DNA of 64,000 bases, taken from the NCBI GenBank assembly GCA_008921705.1, contig VFFE01006970.1, positions 1,871,128 through 1,935,127 on the forward strand. Reading direction: 5' to 3'. The notes under the pieces were generated by a model, which was not told where the DNA came from, searched no databases, and saw only the letters and a program-made list of their open reading frames with translations. Position numbers and translations under genes: made by a program. Shown here one piece after another: positions 12,004-24,300 of the stretch. Every line of letters starts with the position of its first letter. Position 1 is the first letter of the stretch. Source of the DNA: Burhinus oedicnemus. Lineage: Eukaryota > Chordata > Aves > Charadriiformes > Burhinidae.

Positions 12004-13500
12004 GTCACAGAGTCATAGGGGTTGGAAAGGACCTCTGGAGATCATATAGTCCAACCCCTCTGCCAGAGCAGGGTCACCTAGAGCAGGTTGCACAGGATGG
12101 CATCCAGGCGGGTTTTGAATATCTCCAGAGTCGGAGATTCCATCATCTCTCTGGGCAGCCTGTTCCAGTGCTCTGCCACCCTCAAAGGAAAGAAGTTCCT
12201 CCTCATGTTTAGATGGAACTTCCTATATTCAAGTTTGCCCATTACCTCTTGTCCTATCACTGAGCACCACTGCAAAAAGACTGGTGCCATCCTCCCGGCA
12301 CCCTCCCTTGAAGTATTTGTAAGCATTGATCAGATCCCCCCTGAGTCTTCTCTTCTCCACACCAAAAAGACCCACGTCCCTCAGCCTTTCCTCCTAACAA
12401 AGATGTTCCAGCCCCCCTGATCATCTTTGTAGCCCTCTGCTGTAGCCTCTCCAGCAGTTCCCTGTCCTTCTTGAACCGGGGAGCCCAGAACTGGACACAG
12501 TACTCCAGGTGCAGCCTCACCAGGGCAGAGTAGATGGGGAGGATAACCTCCCTCGACCTGCTTGTCATGCTCTTCTTGATGCACCCCAGGATGCCATTGG
12601 CCTTCTTGGCCACAAGGGCACATTGCTGGCTCATGATCATCCTGTTGCCCACCAGGACTCCCAGGTCCCTCTCTGCAGAGCTGCTTTCCAGCAGGTCAGC
12701 CCCTAACCTGTACTGGTGCATGGGGTTATTCTTCCCCAAGTGCAGTACCTTACACTTCCCTTTCTTGAACTTCATGAGGTTTCTCTCTGCCCAACTCTCC
12801 AGCTTGTCCAGGTCATGCTGAATGGCAGCACAGCCTTCCGGTGTGTCAGCCACCCCTCCCAGTTTTGTGTCATCAGCAAACTTGCTGAGGGTACACTCTA
12901 TCCCTTCATGCAGGTCATTGATGAATATGTTGAACAGGACTGGACCCAGTACTGACCCCTGGGGAACACCACTTGTCACAAACCTCCAAGTAGACTCTGT
13001 GCTGCTAATCACAACCTTCTGAGCTCTATCTGCCAGCCAGTTTTCAATCCACCGCACTGTCCATTCATCCAACCCACACTTCCTAAGCTTGCCTGTGAAG
13101 TTGCTGTGGGAGGCAGTGTCAAAAGCCTTGCTGAAGTCAAGGTAGCAACACCGTCTTTTCCTCCAGATGCTTTGAGATGACACCCAGAACGAGTTGTTCC
13201 ATCCCAGGGATGGAGATGAGGCTGACTGGCCTGTAGTTTCCCGGGTCTTCCTTCTTGGCCTTCTTGAAGACTGGAGTGACATTGTCTTTCCTCCATTCTT
13301 CAGGCATGTTGCCTGTTCTCCAGGACCTTTCAAAGATGATGGAGAGCGGCCCAGCAATGACTTCTGCCAGCTCCCTCAGCAGTCACGGGTGCATGGCATC
13401 AGGACCCATGGACTTGTGGATGTTCAGTTTACTTAACTGGTCTCTAACTTGATCCTCCTCAACCAAGGGAAAGTCCTCCTTCCTCCAGACTTTCTCTTTA
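12004..13500 (-). repeat. CR1 LINE, long 3' copy
   Basis: About 1.5 kb of CR1 on the minus strand. The minus frame at 12257-13357 encodes a long stretch of the CR1 reverse transcriptase: [27 protein letters not shown] and the catalytic FADDTKL motif are all visible. The 3' end at about 12004 starts in the CACAGAGTCATAGGGGTTGGA block that is typical of this subfamily. Frameshifts near both ends of the frame mean no complete protein. It is very close in sequence to the + strand copy at 59177-60578, so the two form a long inverted pair. Confidence 0.95.
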
Positions 13501-16500
13501 TTTAGCACTAAGCCGATTGACAATATATCTGCTGGAATACAAGGCAAGCAGTGGCTTAAGGGAAGCCCAATATCTCTTCATATGCGCCTGTGGATGCACA
13601 GTTGGAAAGCAGTCAGTGTTTTTCACACTGCACTTTGAGTGGAGCTGCACCATGCAGTCCCCCTTGAGGCTGGTTGCAGAGGCACAGACTCGCATCTCCT
13701 CTGCCTTCCAGTTGTGTTTTTAACACAAGCCCAGTTTCCTGGGGCACCTCAAAGTCCTTTCACTGTGGATACCTGTGACTGACTAGCTAGCTGAAGGGCT
13801 TTAAAAACATCAACTTCAAATAATGCTACTCATCTTTCAGAGGTACAAAGCTGAGTACAGCAGAGTAAACACAGTAAAAGCCTTACAGGCCTTGGTTTTA
13901 ACAGTTTTCTTTGCTCTTGTAAGTTGCTGTTGGCTTACTGACCTTCATCCCTTTATTCTGCCCGTCCTTCTGCAGCAGCCTCCCTGTCACAGTGTTTGTC
14001 TTGGTCAACCTGTTAGATTGCAGTAACTTCTCGTGCAGAAACTCTGTGCTCTTTAGGCAGGTAAAACTACCATTGTGTTGAAGGACAGTTCTGTCTGTAA
14101 AATAGGACAATGTACGCTAATGGATATTAATGATAAGAATACAGGCTCGTCTTTATACGGTCTTCCTGTCTTTGTTTTCAGTAAGCTCTTAAATTTCCAG
14201 AGAACGTGATGTTAATGCAGAACTGCGACATGTATAGCACAACGTACAAAATAACCATCTAATTTTTCAAAGTATGTTGGTTCATTTGTTTTAGGAAAAG
14301 TTCTATCAATTCTAGTTGCACTTGCAAATTAGTGACATGGTATGAAATGTTCTGAAATCTGGGTACCAGTACTACAAGATTGTCACTGGTCAAAATAAAG
14401 TACTCTTCATGGAAAGCAAACGAGGGAATAGATTTGTGCCCAAGCCCTTACTTTCTGTTTTCTGAATTTCCGTTTTATCCACTGACCATGAAGAAAAGTA
14501 ATTGGTTATATTCTCTTCTACTTTAGGCAGTTAGCTCTTTCTAAATAAAAGTGACTTAATTGTTATTTGAAAGTTAACTTATTGTTAAGTGAGAAAATAA
14601 AGACAGCCAGTTATATCTTTACCTGTAGTCTGTTCATAGAATTCTTTCCTACACTTGGGTGGCTCAGTAGTTGTGCCCAGTGGCTGTTGTACTTGATTAG
14701 ATCTGCTTGATTTACAAGTGAGAATTTTTCATCCTACTGCAAAAACTATGCAGGTTCATGCTGGGCTCTCTGAGTCATGCTGTATTCATCTCTTATAATG
14801 AACAACAAAAATGTTCATTTGAACAAATGAACAAGATGGTTAACAAATGAAAAAAATCACTTATGCCTAATTCTATAATGTCAACAATTTACAATTACAT
14901 TACTTTTCAGAATCATTCTTAAGAGCAGAGCTTTAGAATTCCAATACAAAGAAGGGCTTAAATAAGTTTAAGAGAAACATAATGTCCAAATATTTTGGAA
15001 TGTATCATATGATCTTTATTTCAATAGATATAGTGAAAACATATTTTACATCTTGCTTTTTCTTTAAAAAATCTAAAAAAAAAAAATCTATCAAAGCTAG
15101 CAGCATACTTTTCTTTGGTAGTGTCTAAACAGCATTGTTTAATTCTTTTAATTGGATTTTTTATCCAGACATTGGAACAAATCTTGAGCTAACATAAATG
15201 TCCAAAGTCTTGCAAAAAGTTAACTTTGCTGTGACCATGTCAGGATTTCACTTTGTACATTTACTCACTTTCCTGCTATCTGGATTTTATTGCCATTGCT
15301 GGGACCATTAATCTGCATTCATAGCTTTGAATAGCTTCAGAGTTCTTGATGTGACTGTATTCTGTCAAGGAGAAGCTGTGCCTCTGTCCCCATTTGTGTT
15401 TGCCAGGCCCATCTCAGGAAGCAAGAACAATGTCAAAAAAGCCAGAGGGGATAAAAACCTAAATGTGTTGAAAGTATTTGTTACAGCCTTTCATTTAAAC
15501 ACTGGGAAAATATTAGCAAAGCTCACTCTGGAAGACCTGAGTTAGAGGAATGTCTATTGAAACTTGTCAGGGCTACATACCACTCAGGCAGAGCTGGAGT
15601 CAGAACCAGGAATTTCTTGGCTTTGATGCAGTTGTTATTTCTGATGGATGGGACACTAACGTGATTGTCTAATGAGGTCTACCAGACCAAATAGAAGGCA
15701 GGCTTCATGGTATGGGAGTAAACCTCTGTCCTAGTCAGCTCATTTCATGTGTATCTCTTTGCAGAACTGAGGCTTAAGAAGGAAACTAAATGCAGGGAAT
15801 GTAGGAGTGTTCTGAAACAGTATTCTGTGTGACACAGAGCAAGCGGTTTGCTTCAGTACTTGCCAGCATCGATGGCTAAACCTGTGGGTACCACTGAGTA
15901 TTTTTGGGTTCCATCCCATTCACAATTCAGCTCTTGATGTCTAGGTAGTAGACGCAAGGGATGCTGGAATTTGTGTTTGATTTGTTGTCTAAGTACATCA
16001 CTATGGATAGATGGTTTACTGTACAAAAGAAGAGATTTCCCCATAAAATGGAGGAATAGATGTGCAACTTGGTTTTGTTTGCGAGTGACCTAATTTGAGA
16101 CTAGAATGGGCAGCATGAGTAAGCAAAGAAAGGAAACATAGCTTTTGGATGGGCATCTCTTTTAAACCTAGTAAATGGTATTGTAGATGCACAGTCCTTG
16201 AAGTTGTTAAATATATTTAAGCGTGGCAGTTTTCATTATCAGGTTCTTAGGATAATTAATGTAATTCTGCTACTTAGTTTAGTGACTGAACAACTTTATT
16301 AATATATGATTTTTAGGCATTCAAGAGAATCAAGCTGAAGACAGGTTTGGACACGTTTCCTGTGAATCTTTAGAAAGCTAGCCCGCCTTTGACATGTCTT
16401 GCTTTTTTAACAAGAAATACTATCTTTCCACCTTCCAAAAACATCTTCATTTTGGTCTGTTCCTGCATAGGATTGTGTGTATTAGTTATGTCCGTTGTTT

Positions 16501-18226
16501 TAGCATACCATTTATTTTCTCTCAGCTTTAGTATGCTTGATTTTTGTATTCCATTTATCAATAGCCTTTATTCCTGCTGGTTAACATCTGCAGCACCCAA
16601 TGCAGATGTCATTCATGATGTTGCCACAATTTGACTGTTACTTCCTTAGTGTATTTCACTTTTAAGTGTAGCATCCAGAATCTGCAAAGTGGAAGCAGTA
16701 TGTGTCATCATCCAGATTGGTCTGTTTCAATGCAGTCACTATGATCTTATTTTTCTGCTAGAAATCTTGCATAATTATTGAAAACACTGTATTGCAACAA
16801 TGTTGCAGTGCTCTAATTTTTAAAAAGCCTTTGCTTCATGTTTTCTATGTTATGTTATTATGTGTATAATTTATTTGCATGTACATTTAATCAATTTCCA
16901 AAATGTCAATTACCTAGGAACTTCAGTGTTTCAAAGTTTGTTCCTCTAGTACTTCTCTGGGAGACTTCAGCCCATAGTAACCATTTCATGCTAATAAATA
17001 TTTACATTAATGTGAATGCTTGCAAAAGATACATTTTATCTCTAACCTTAACACAAATCTACAACTCCTGAAAGAGTTCACAATTTACAGTCCCTGAAAA
17101 GAAGGGAACCTATTGCAGCCTGATGCAGCATGTACAAAAATACAGTAAAGTTTGAGAGCAGTATGAGTGCCAACCAATACACTCACATATGCACCAAACT
17201 TGTGATGGCAAAGTTAAACTTCTGGTGTGATGCAGGATGCTCAGGTCTACTATAAAGCTGATACACTAAAGAGAAACAATACATAAAGTTTACTGGTTTG
17301 CATTTGTTTCAGTAATCGATTATAGAATCACTTGTGACTATGTATCTCTAAACCTTCTTATTTAGGAAATAATGCATGCAAAAAGCACATGAATGTTTTA
17401 CTTAATGTTTCTTTCAGCATGCAAAATATTCCGAAGATGTACCTGTTTTGAAAAGATCTCTTTAAAAAAAAGTGTATAATTTTGTAGAACATTATCTTTT
17501 ATAGCAGGAGGCACGTTCATTTTCTAGCACCATGTCCTATCGCTCACATTAGGCCACCATCACTAGGAGGAAATGTGGACAAACCAGGTTTTCAAGATAA
17601 CTTTCCATGAACTTGCTGCCCACAGTGACTTGTGGCATTTCTAATTTTTTTGCAGTAGCTTCTTGGCTCGAGAATGAGATGAGATGAGATGAGGATCGAG
17701 ACTCAGACTCTTGCTTCTTCCTTAGGAGTTCACAGTGTTCTTATTAACGTGTCAGATGATAGAACCTGTGGGCAGGGGACTGAAGAGATGCTTTCTGTAT
17801 ACTTACTGAGATTAACAAAGTTTTTGGATAAGGTCTCCAAGCTTGCTCTCTGGCTGCTTTTGGCTGCGCTTTTTTGTGTGTGTGTGTTTTTTTAGTTTTT
17901 TTGTTCTTTGTTTTCAAATGTTGAAAGCCTTATTTGTGCAAGGACTCATGGCCATTCTCTGATGTATTTGTGAGTCTTCGGAGAATTAGAGTTTGAGTGG
18001 GGTTTTTTTGGTTTAGTTTTTTTTTTCCTTTTGGCAAACAGCTCTTTCTTTCTTGGTGACTTGGCAATATACAGGGTATTTGTGCATTTCAGTACGATGT
18101 ATACTCAATAGTATAACAGGGTTAAAAAGATTTACACTCTTGAGTTGGAAACGTAATTTGTCAAAATATCTGCACACCTGCACTTTTTCTTGTCACTGTG
18201 GTTTATTTATTTATTTTTTCTTCTAG
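13501..18226. other. Intron DNA, nothing recognised
   Basis: AT-rich sequence with short open frames only. A GAGAT pentamer run occurs near 17674-17693 and short GT/T-rich tracts near 17875-18025. The last bases, TTTTTTCTTCTAG, are the acceptor of the first coding exon. Confidence 0.5.
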
Positions 18227-18345
18227 AATGGTTGCCTGGGAAAAACAGCACTGCTGTGTTGGCAGAATACAGGACATTTTCTTGAGATTCAGGATTGTTC
18301 TAACATTCCTTTTACTTCATTTGTTCCTGGCTACAGCAAGGAAAG
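18227..18345 (+). CDS. ADGRG2: ADGRG2 first coding exon: start codon and signal peptide
   Basis: The acceptor TTCTTCTAG ends at 18226 and the ATG is at 18228-18230. The exon ends GGAAAG/GTAAGA at 18345 in phase 1. It encodes 39 residues with a long hydrophilic start and a hydrophobic core ([15 protein letters not shown]), a secretory signal peptide. The start resembles the human ADGRG2 N-terminus in layout (MV..., CxxVGR, then the core), which supports this ATG. The base at -3 of the ATG comes from the upstream exon, so Kozak context cannot be judged. Confidence 0.85.
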
Positions 18346-21300
18346 GTAAGACAATTTTTTTCTGATTTATATAGTGTTGGTACTCCCAAAAAATAGGATT
18401 AGTCTTGGTGAATAGGACTTTTGAATATATTCAGAACAGGCAAGTTTCTGCTCTCTTGAAATCAAGAGAAAAAACTGCTGGTAACAAGAAATGAAATAGT
18501 TGGTGCTTAGCCCTTTGAATATACAAACTCTATGTTTAAAGTATTTGTTTTCATAAAAAATCATCATTAGTAACTTCTTTTTGGGTATGGATGAGGAGAG
18601 AACATAAACACAATACACAATAACAAGACATTTTCTTGCTATTTTTTTGAACTGGCAGTGTCACTATTTTCAGAACATGTTCTTAAGTCTTTTACACTGC
18701 TCTTACAGAAGCACCAAAAGGTCCTTTGAGCTTCACTTTACTTAGTGCGTAGGACATCTCCTGCATTGCTCTTGGTCATGGATCTGAATATGGCTAGGAA
18801 AAAGTAGTAAGGTCCAAAACACATAACAGAAATGATGTCTTTGAATTTGATAGTCTATGCTTTTTATATAAAAGTAAATGGAAAATAAATTCTTAAGGTC
18901 CTTCTACAAATTGGGTAAGTGACATGGTGATGCTTTTGTATGAGGTACAGTAGAATCAGCAATTTGTGTTTTATTCATGGCTATTCTGTAAGCTGGCAGA
19001 TACTAGTCTGTCACTACTTTGGACCGCAACTGGTATAGATAACAGTGCTTGTCATTTGTAAAACTTCCTTATATCAACAGTGTGTAATACGTTTGTCATC
19101 TTAGTAACGTGCATGGAATATTAAAAAATTAGAAGTGTTTTTTGCCATGCACTTAATGGCTAGTTTTAGAAACTGCTTCCTGTGTCATGGCATGTTATTT
19201 TACTGTAGAAGGTCAGAATTTCTTGCAGTTCAAATGTACTTAGTAAGTATGGCTGCTTAATGATATTGTACTAGCAATGAAATTTCATAGGTTTACAGAC
19301 CAGACTAATAACGATTCTAATTGTCCAAACGTAGTAATTTTCATCAAATGAAGATTTTATTGAGAGAATTTGAGATTCAGGTGATAAAACTGTTACTAAG
19401 ATGGTGAGGTTTTAACTTCATGTACTTTGAATAATAAAAAGGACCGGGCTGCTGAGCGGATGGGCAGATGTCATACAAGAATTTCTCCAGGGAAAATTCT
19501 GAGGAAGCAAGTAAAAAAGGATTTTGTCTTTCACCTATGTATCACTTCCAAGTGTCAGTAAGCCTTCAAGAGGAGCTAAACTAATGCAAGGGTTTATTTA
19601 TGGTTCCACCTTTTTTTTTTTTTTTTTAGGCTGTTAGCACTGTCAGCAGCATCTCTGCTCAGTTCTCTCCTCATCTAAGGTGCCAAAGTATGTTTGTGTT
19701 CTGCAGGAAATATGAAAAGAAGTGACTGTGTTCTTTCCAGTGTCTAGGACACTCTAGATAACGTGGCATAGTTTATCCACAGATACCCAAATACAACTGT
19801 GAATGAAAAGGAGGGATGAAATTCATTTTGAGGAAAAGTTCTTAGCTTCAAATTTCCAAAACATTCAGCAGAATCAAGTGACCCACATGTAGAAAGTTTA
19901 GAGGTTTAAACCTTTTATAAAGAACAGTTATGAGCTCTAGGTGGAATATATTAGGATACAAGATTCTTGTGATATCATTTTAATGGGCTGTAGCAAGCCA
20001 AATGTGTTACAGGTGGCAAACACTTGCGTAGACATTAATGACTACTGTTGTTACTGGTTACAAGCCAGATTGTGCAGGCACATAAACTTGTGCCTATTTT
20101 TATTCAAGAGGATAGTTAACTGTATTAATGCTCAACTATACTGATACAGTGACTATTAGTAATGTAAGCGAAATAACACTGGTGCTTATGTACTGACAGA
20201 ATCTGCTCTTATATATCTAATTCTTACTACCTATGGTTGGCTATCTCTTGTAAAGATATCAATTATTACTATCTGAAAACGTTGGAAAAAAGAGAGATTA
20301 CATTTTTGGTTTATGTTTGCATTACCTTGTCATTCTCAGAAAGTTTATTTTAAATGTTTGGAAATATGTGCATACATTTCAGGATTTCTTTTAGGACTTA
20401 AGAGAACATGCTTATGAAGTGGATGCTTTTAGTTTTAGTGAGGGTAAAAACACCAGTTCTTGCATCTGTTAGAGATAAATATATTAAGAAGGAACAATTT
20501 GCATTTCTGAAAGAGGTTAAGTCCCTGAATACAGGGAATGATATTGAAAAGTCAGCCCACAATTACTATTGCATGGAGTTCCCCTGACTCCAAGTTGTGA
20601 TTTTTGCTTATTTTTCTTACTCTGGAGATGTTTTGAGTATTCTTTCTACTATGCTGCCTTTTCTATGCTGTGGTGATAAAGGTATGTTCATGACCAGGTT
20701 TCTGAATGTGATTTGTATCATCTGGATCCAAAGGAACTAATTGTAAGCCAGGAATGCCACTGTCAGAGCACGGCCAGTTCCAGCTCCTCGGTCAAGGGTG
20801 GGCTGCCGCCCACTAGTACCATTACTAGAGAAAACAAGCGATGATTAACAAAACTTCCGGAGAGTTTAATGACATCTCCTACTTACGTTGCATCCACCCA
20901 CATATCAAACAGACTTAACCAAGATGATGTTGATAATTGATTTCTAACTAATTTAACACTGTGCTGCGTGTGCTTCACTTGGGACAGTGAAGTACATTTT
21001 CTGACTATAGTTATGATTTCCTGTGTGCTTTTTCAGCATTCTTTGAGTAGACCGACCATATAAAATTTTCCAGGCCTTTCTTGTAACAATTCAGATAGTA
21101 CTGGTATCTATTCTCTTAACTTTGGCACTGCTTTTTGGCACCTTTTTTTTTTTAATTGTTTGGAGCAAAGTGGGCCAGACTTTCCAGTTTCCAGAAGGGT
21201 AGACCTCTCTAAGTAAAATTTATTAGTTTAAATTAATTTGTCAGACCTTGCATACTGATCAACAGAAGTCTTCTTGAATGACACAAAGCCGACTAGGAGA

Positions 21301-24300
21301 ATCATCAGCAGGATTGAGCTCATTTTGTATAATTTCTCTTGGTTACCTGCCTTAAGACTGTTTCCATCTTCAAGTTTATGTCCACTCTGGCTCCCTTGAC
21401 AACTTTGTAGTGGCAGCTCCCCTGAAGAACGTAATAGGATTTTGCAGCCCTTTAATTAATTCACTCTTGGCACATAAACACTGATTTAATGCTTAACATG
21501 AAATCAAGCCTCCCTCAGAATTTGTTTACTTCCAAAATCAAGTCTGTTGATGGTACTTTAAGTTTTGATTAACAGTTTTGCTCAGGAATGGACTTCCAAT
21601 CTTCCAATCTGGAAAGTTAACAGTGAATTCAAGTTTTGAAGCTATGTCAGGGGACTTCCTTAACCAGTCACTTTGGCCATCTCTGCATGCTCAAGATTGC
21701 TTACAGGAATTTTCGAGGGTATATGAGTCATGCAAGTATACTTCTGACATATACTCTCTGAGGAACAGCAGCTGCATCAAATCTTTCAAAACCTTCAGCA
21801 TAATTGCTACTTAATAATGAACGACTTGAACAATTATGTTTCTTTGGAGAGACCGTGTCACAGGTGTTGGCATATAACTGTATATCTAGCTAGCTGTTTC
21901 CTTTATAAAATCCGTTTCCTCATGATCTGATCAAATTGAAAGGTAGCAGATCTATTTTAATTGTAGTCATCCTTTTACTAAAAAGGGTAGGTACATTTGA
22001 GTCTGTATCTAAAAATCTCCACTTCTGTGATACTTCCACCTCCTGCCTTATCTTCCTCACCCCAGCTTTTAAGTCATGTTTTAAAAACTAGTTTTCTGTG
22101 CTGATGAGTTCTTTAGCTGAGTATCCCAGATTTTGCCTGTTAGGCTCTCACAAATGGCCAAACTGAATGAGTGAATTCATGCTTCATGGTTGGGTAGGGA
22201 GAAAGTAGTTCTACTGCTTGCTGTTGGGTCAAGCATGTTTTTCTTCTCCGTTGCTGTAGAACCATGCTAAGTATTACCTCGCCATTCGAAGTCCATTGTT
22301 AGGTTTTTCACCTAATTCAGCCTGTACCCTGAGAGTTTTTTGTTTGGTCTATAGCATTGTATGGCACTTTCATGATGTATGATGAACTTCAGGAATGATT
22401 CAGGGTTGTGAAAGATGGCTACAGGTTTCTGCTAATTAGCGTCACAAAGGGAGTCTCAAAGCTATGGTAAGCAACAAGAACAGTTATCAATGACTTTCCA
22501 TGAAACTGGATTGATATATTTTGTGTTTCAAACTTTTTCTGGTAGGTTGTACCTATCAAGCTGCACTTGGAAGTTAGGAATTTCCTCCTGTTTTTCATTT
22601 GTTGCTAATGAAAAAGAAATTTCAGAGCCCTGTGGTCAAGAGGCAGAAAAGTTGAATACATTCCTGATTCAGAATTGGCCTGATGAAAGCTGGTGCTATA
22701 ATTCATTGAGAAGATCACAGAAGGGCTGGCTGTGACCTTGACAGCTAAGGAGGACTATGAATGTAACCTACCTTGGAAAAAAACCAAACTGATCCAAGGT
22801 GCCTGGAAATTTGTTTTTTCACAGGGGAGCTAATGGAAAAACTTTCTTCCTATCTTGACTGATCTTTTCCTGCTATCCAACCCTGACCAATCATGATTAA
22901 CCACATACTTCTTTTAGAGGGTACATAAAAGTTCTGAATATATTAATAAATATATTAATAATTGACCTCCTTAAAGGTGTCAGTAATGTGTTCTTTTGCA
23001 CTGGCTGAGCATCTCCCAGGCTGTTTCCTTTTTCTGTTGTTCCATTTCATGTCCCATAGGAGTTTTTCTTAGTTTGAGTTTATTTTGTTGCTGATGGGTG
23101 CACCATAAAGCAAGCAATCATGATAATGATTGTGCGACTGGAATGTGCATTTTTCCACAAAATAAGAGTCAGCTCCAAAGAGCTTACATCTACAGCCACA
23201 AACTCCTGTACTTTCCTGTAGTGGGACAGTGGAGGAAATGAGGCACCTATAAGAACACAAAAGTTACGATCAGGTTCCAGCATTTGGGGCATTCTCTGGC
23301 ACTACTTGTTTTACCAGCGTTGACAGAGTCTGACACCTTGTTTTCACCAGTAAATTTACTGTTAGCACCTAAAATTCTATTTACTGTCATAACTGAACTC
23401 CAGATTGCCATCATCTCAGTGCCTTAGTAGATTTGAGATTCACAGACCAGATGCCTCTGCAGGTAAACGCCCTGGTAGAGAACAGGGAATGCGGACTGGA
23501 TGGGATTAAATTTAAAATAAATCAGTGGCTCCAAAACACATTTCCTGAAAGTTACCTAAACTCATTGTCTTCTAGAATATTTCTGTTTTCTACCTTTCCT
23601 GCTGAAACTCTGCCGGTATGCAGCAGAGGATTTAAGAATCTCAGGGTTGGAAGAAAATGGCATGGAGAAGCATGATCTTGTTCAGAGAAGCAGCATGCAA
23701 GGCTGGGATGTGAGAAGGCAGTAAGGACTACAGTCCCCTCTTCTAGCTCTGTTTCTGTATTTTATCTAGTATCTATTAAATGCAAAATACCTGTGCAGTC
23801 CTGGGAATAGGAACCAGGATCTGTGATTCTCTTTTTGCCTCCCAGTTGTTGTTTGAGTGCTGCCTTTGTCTTTTGCATGACTTTTACTTTAAAGCTTTCA
23901 TGAGCAGAATTTATTGACTGCCTCCAAATTTGCTGCTTCCCACCACAAAGAAAGCAAGAGAAGGATACAAGGTTATTTCTTAATGTGTTGTTTTGAAAAC
24001 TCCTAGGTAAATGTCTAGGAATGGTACTGTATGGAAGAATAACATTCATATAGATGATCCTTTTAAAAACAAAATCATTTTACAAATCACCTTTTCTTTA
24101 TTTAGATCGTGAGGGTTTCCTAGGACAATATAAAGCCGTCTTTAAGACTGCATGCGAAGATCCTTGGATTATGTCACCAAGAATTTCTCTGCGTCCCTTG
24201 AAAGAATTCATTGTCTGTGTGCACCTCAAGCTATATTCCTCACATAGTCCCTGGGCAGCATATGTATACAATCAAGAAACATCTCACAACAATCTCTCTG

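Noticed and set aside
20750..20880. A GC-richer patch that looked like a solo LTR edge or conserved element
   Set aside because: No inverted ends, target duplication or family match that I could recognise.
24054..24105. ATG at 24054 as the start of the pentraxin protein
   Set aside because: The sequence before 24106 is a typical intron end with acceptor, and the signal-peptide exon at 18227 joins in phase.
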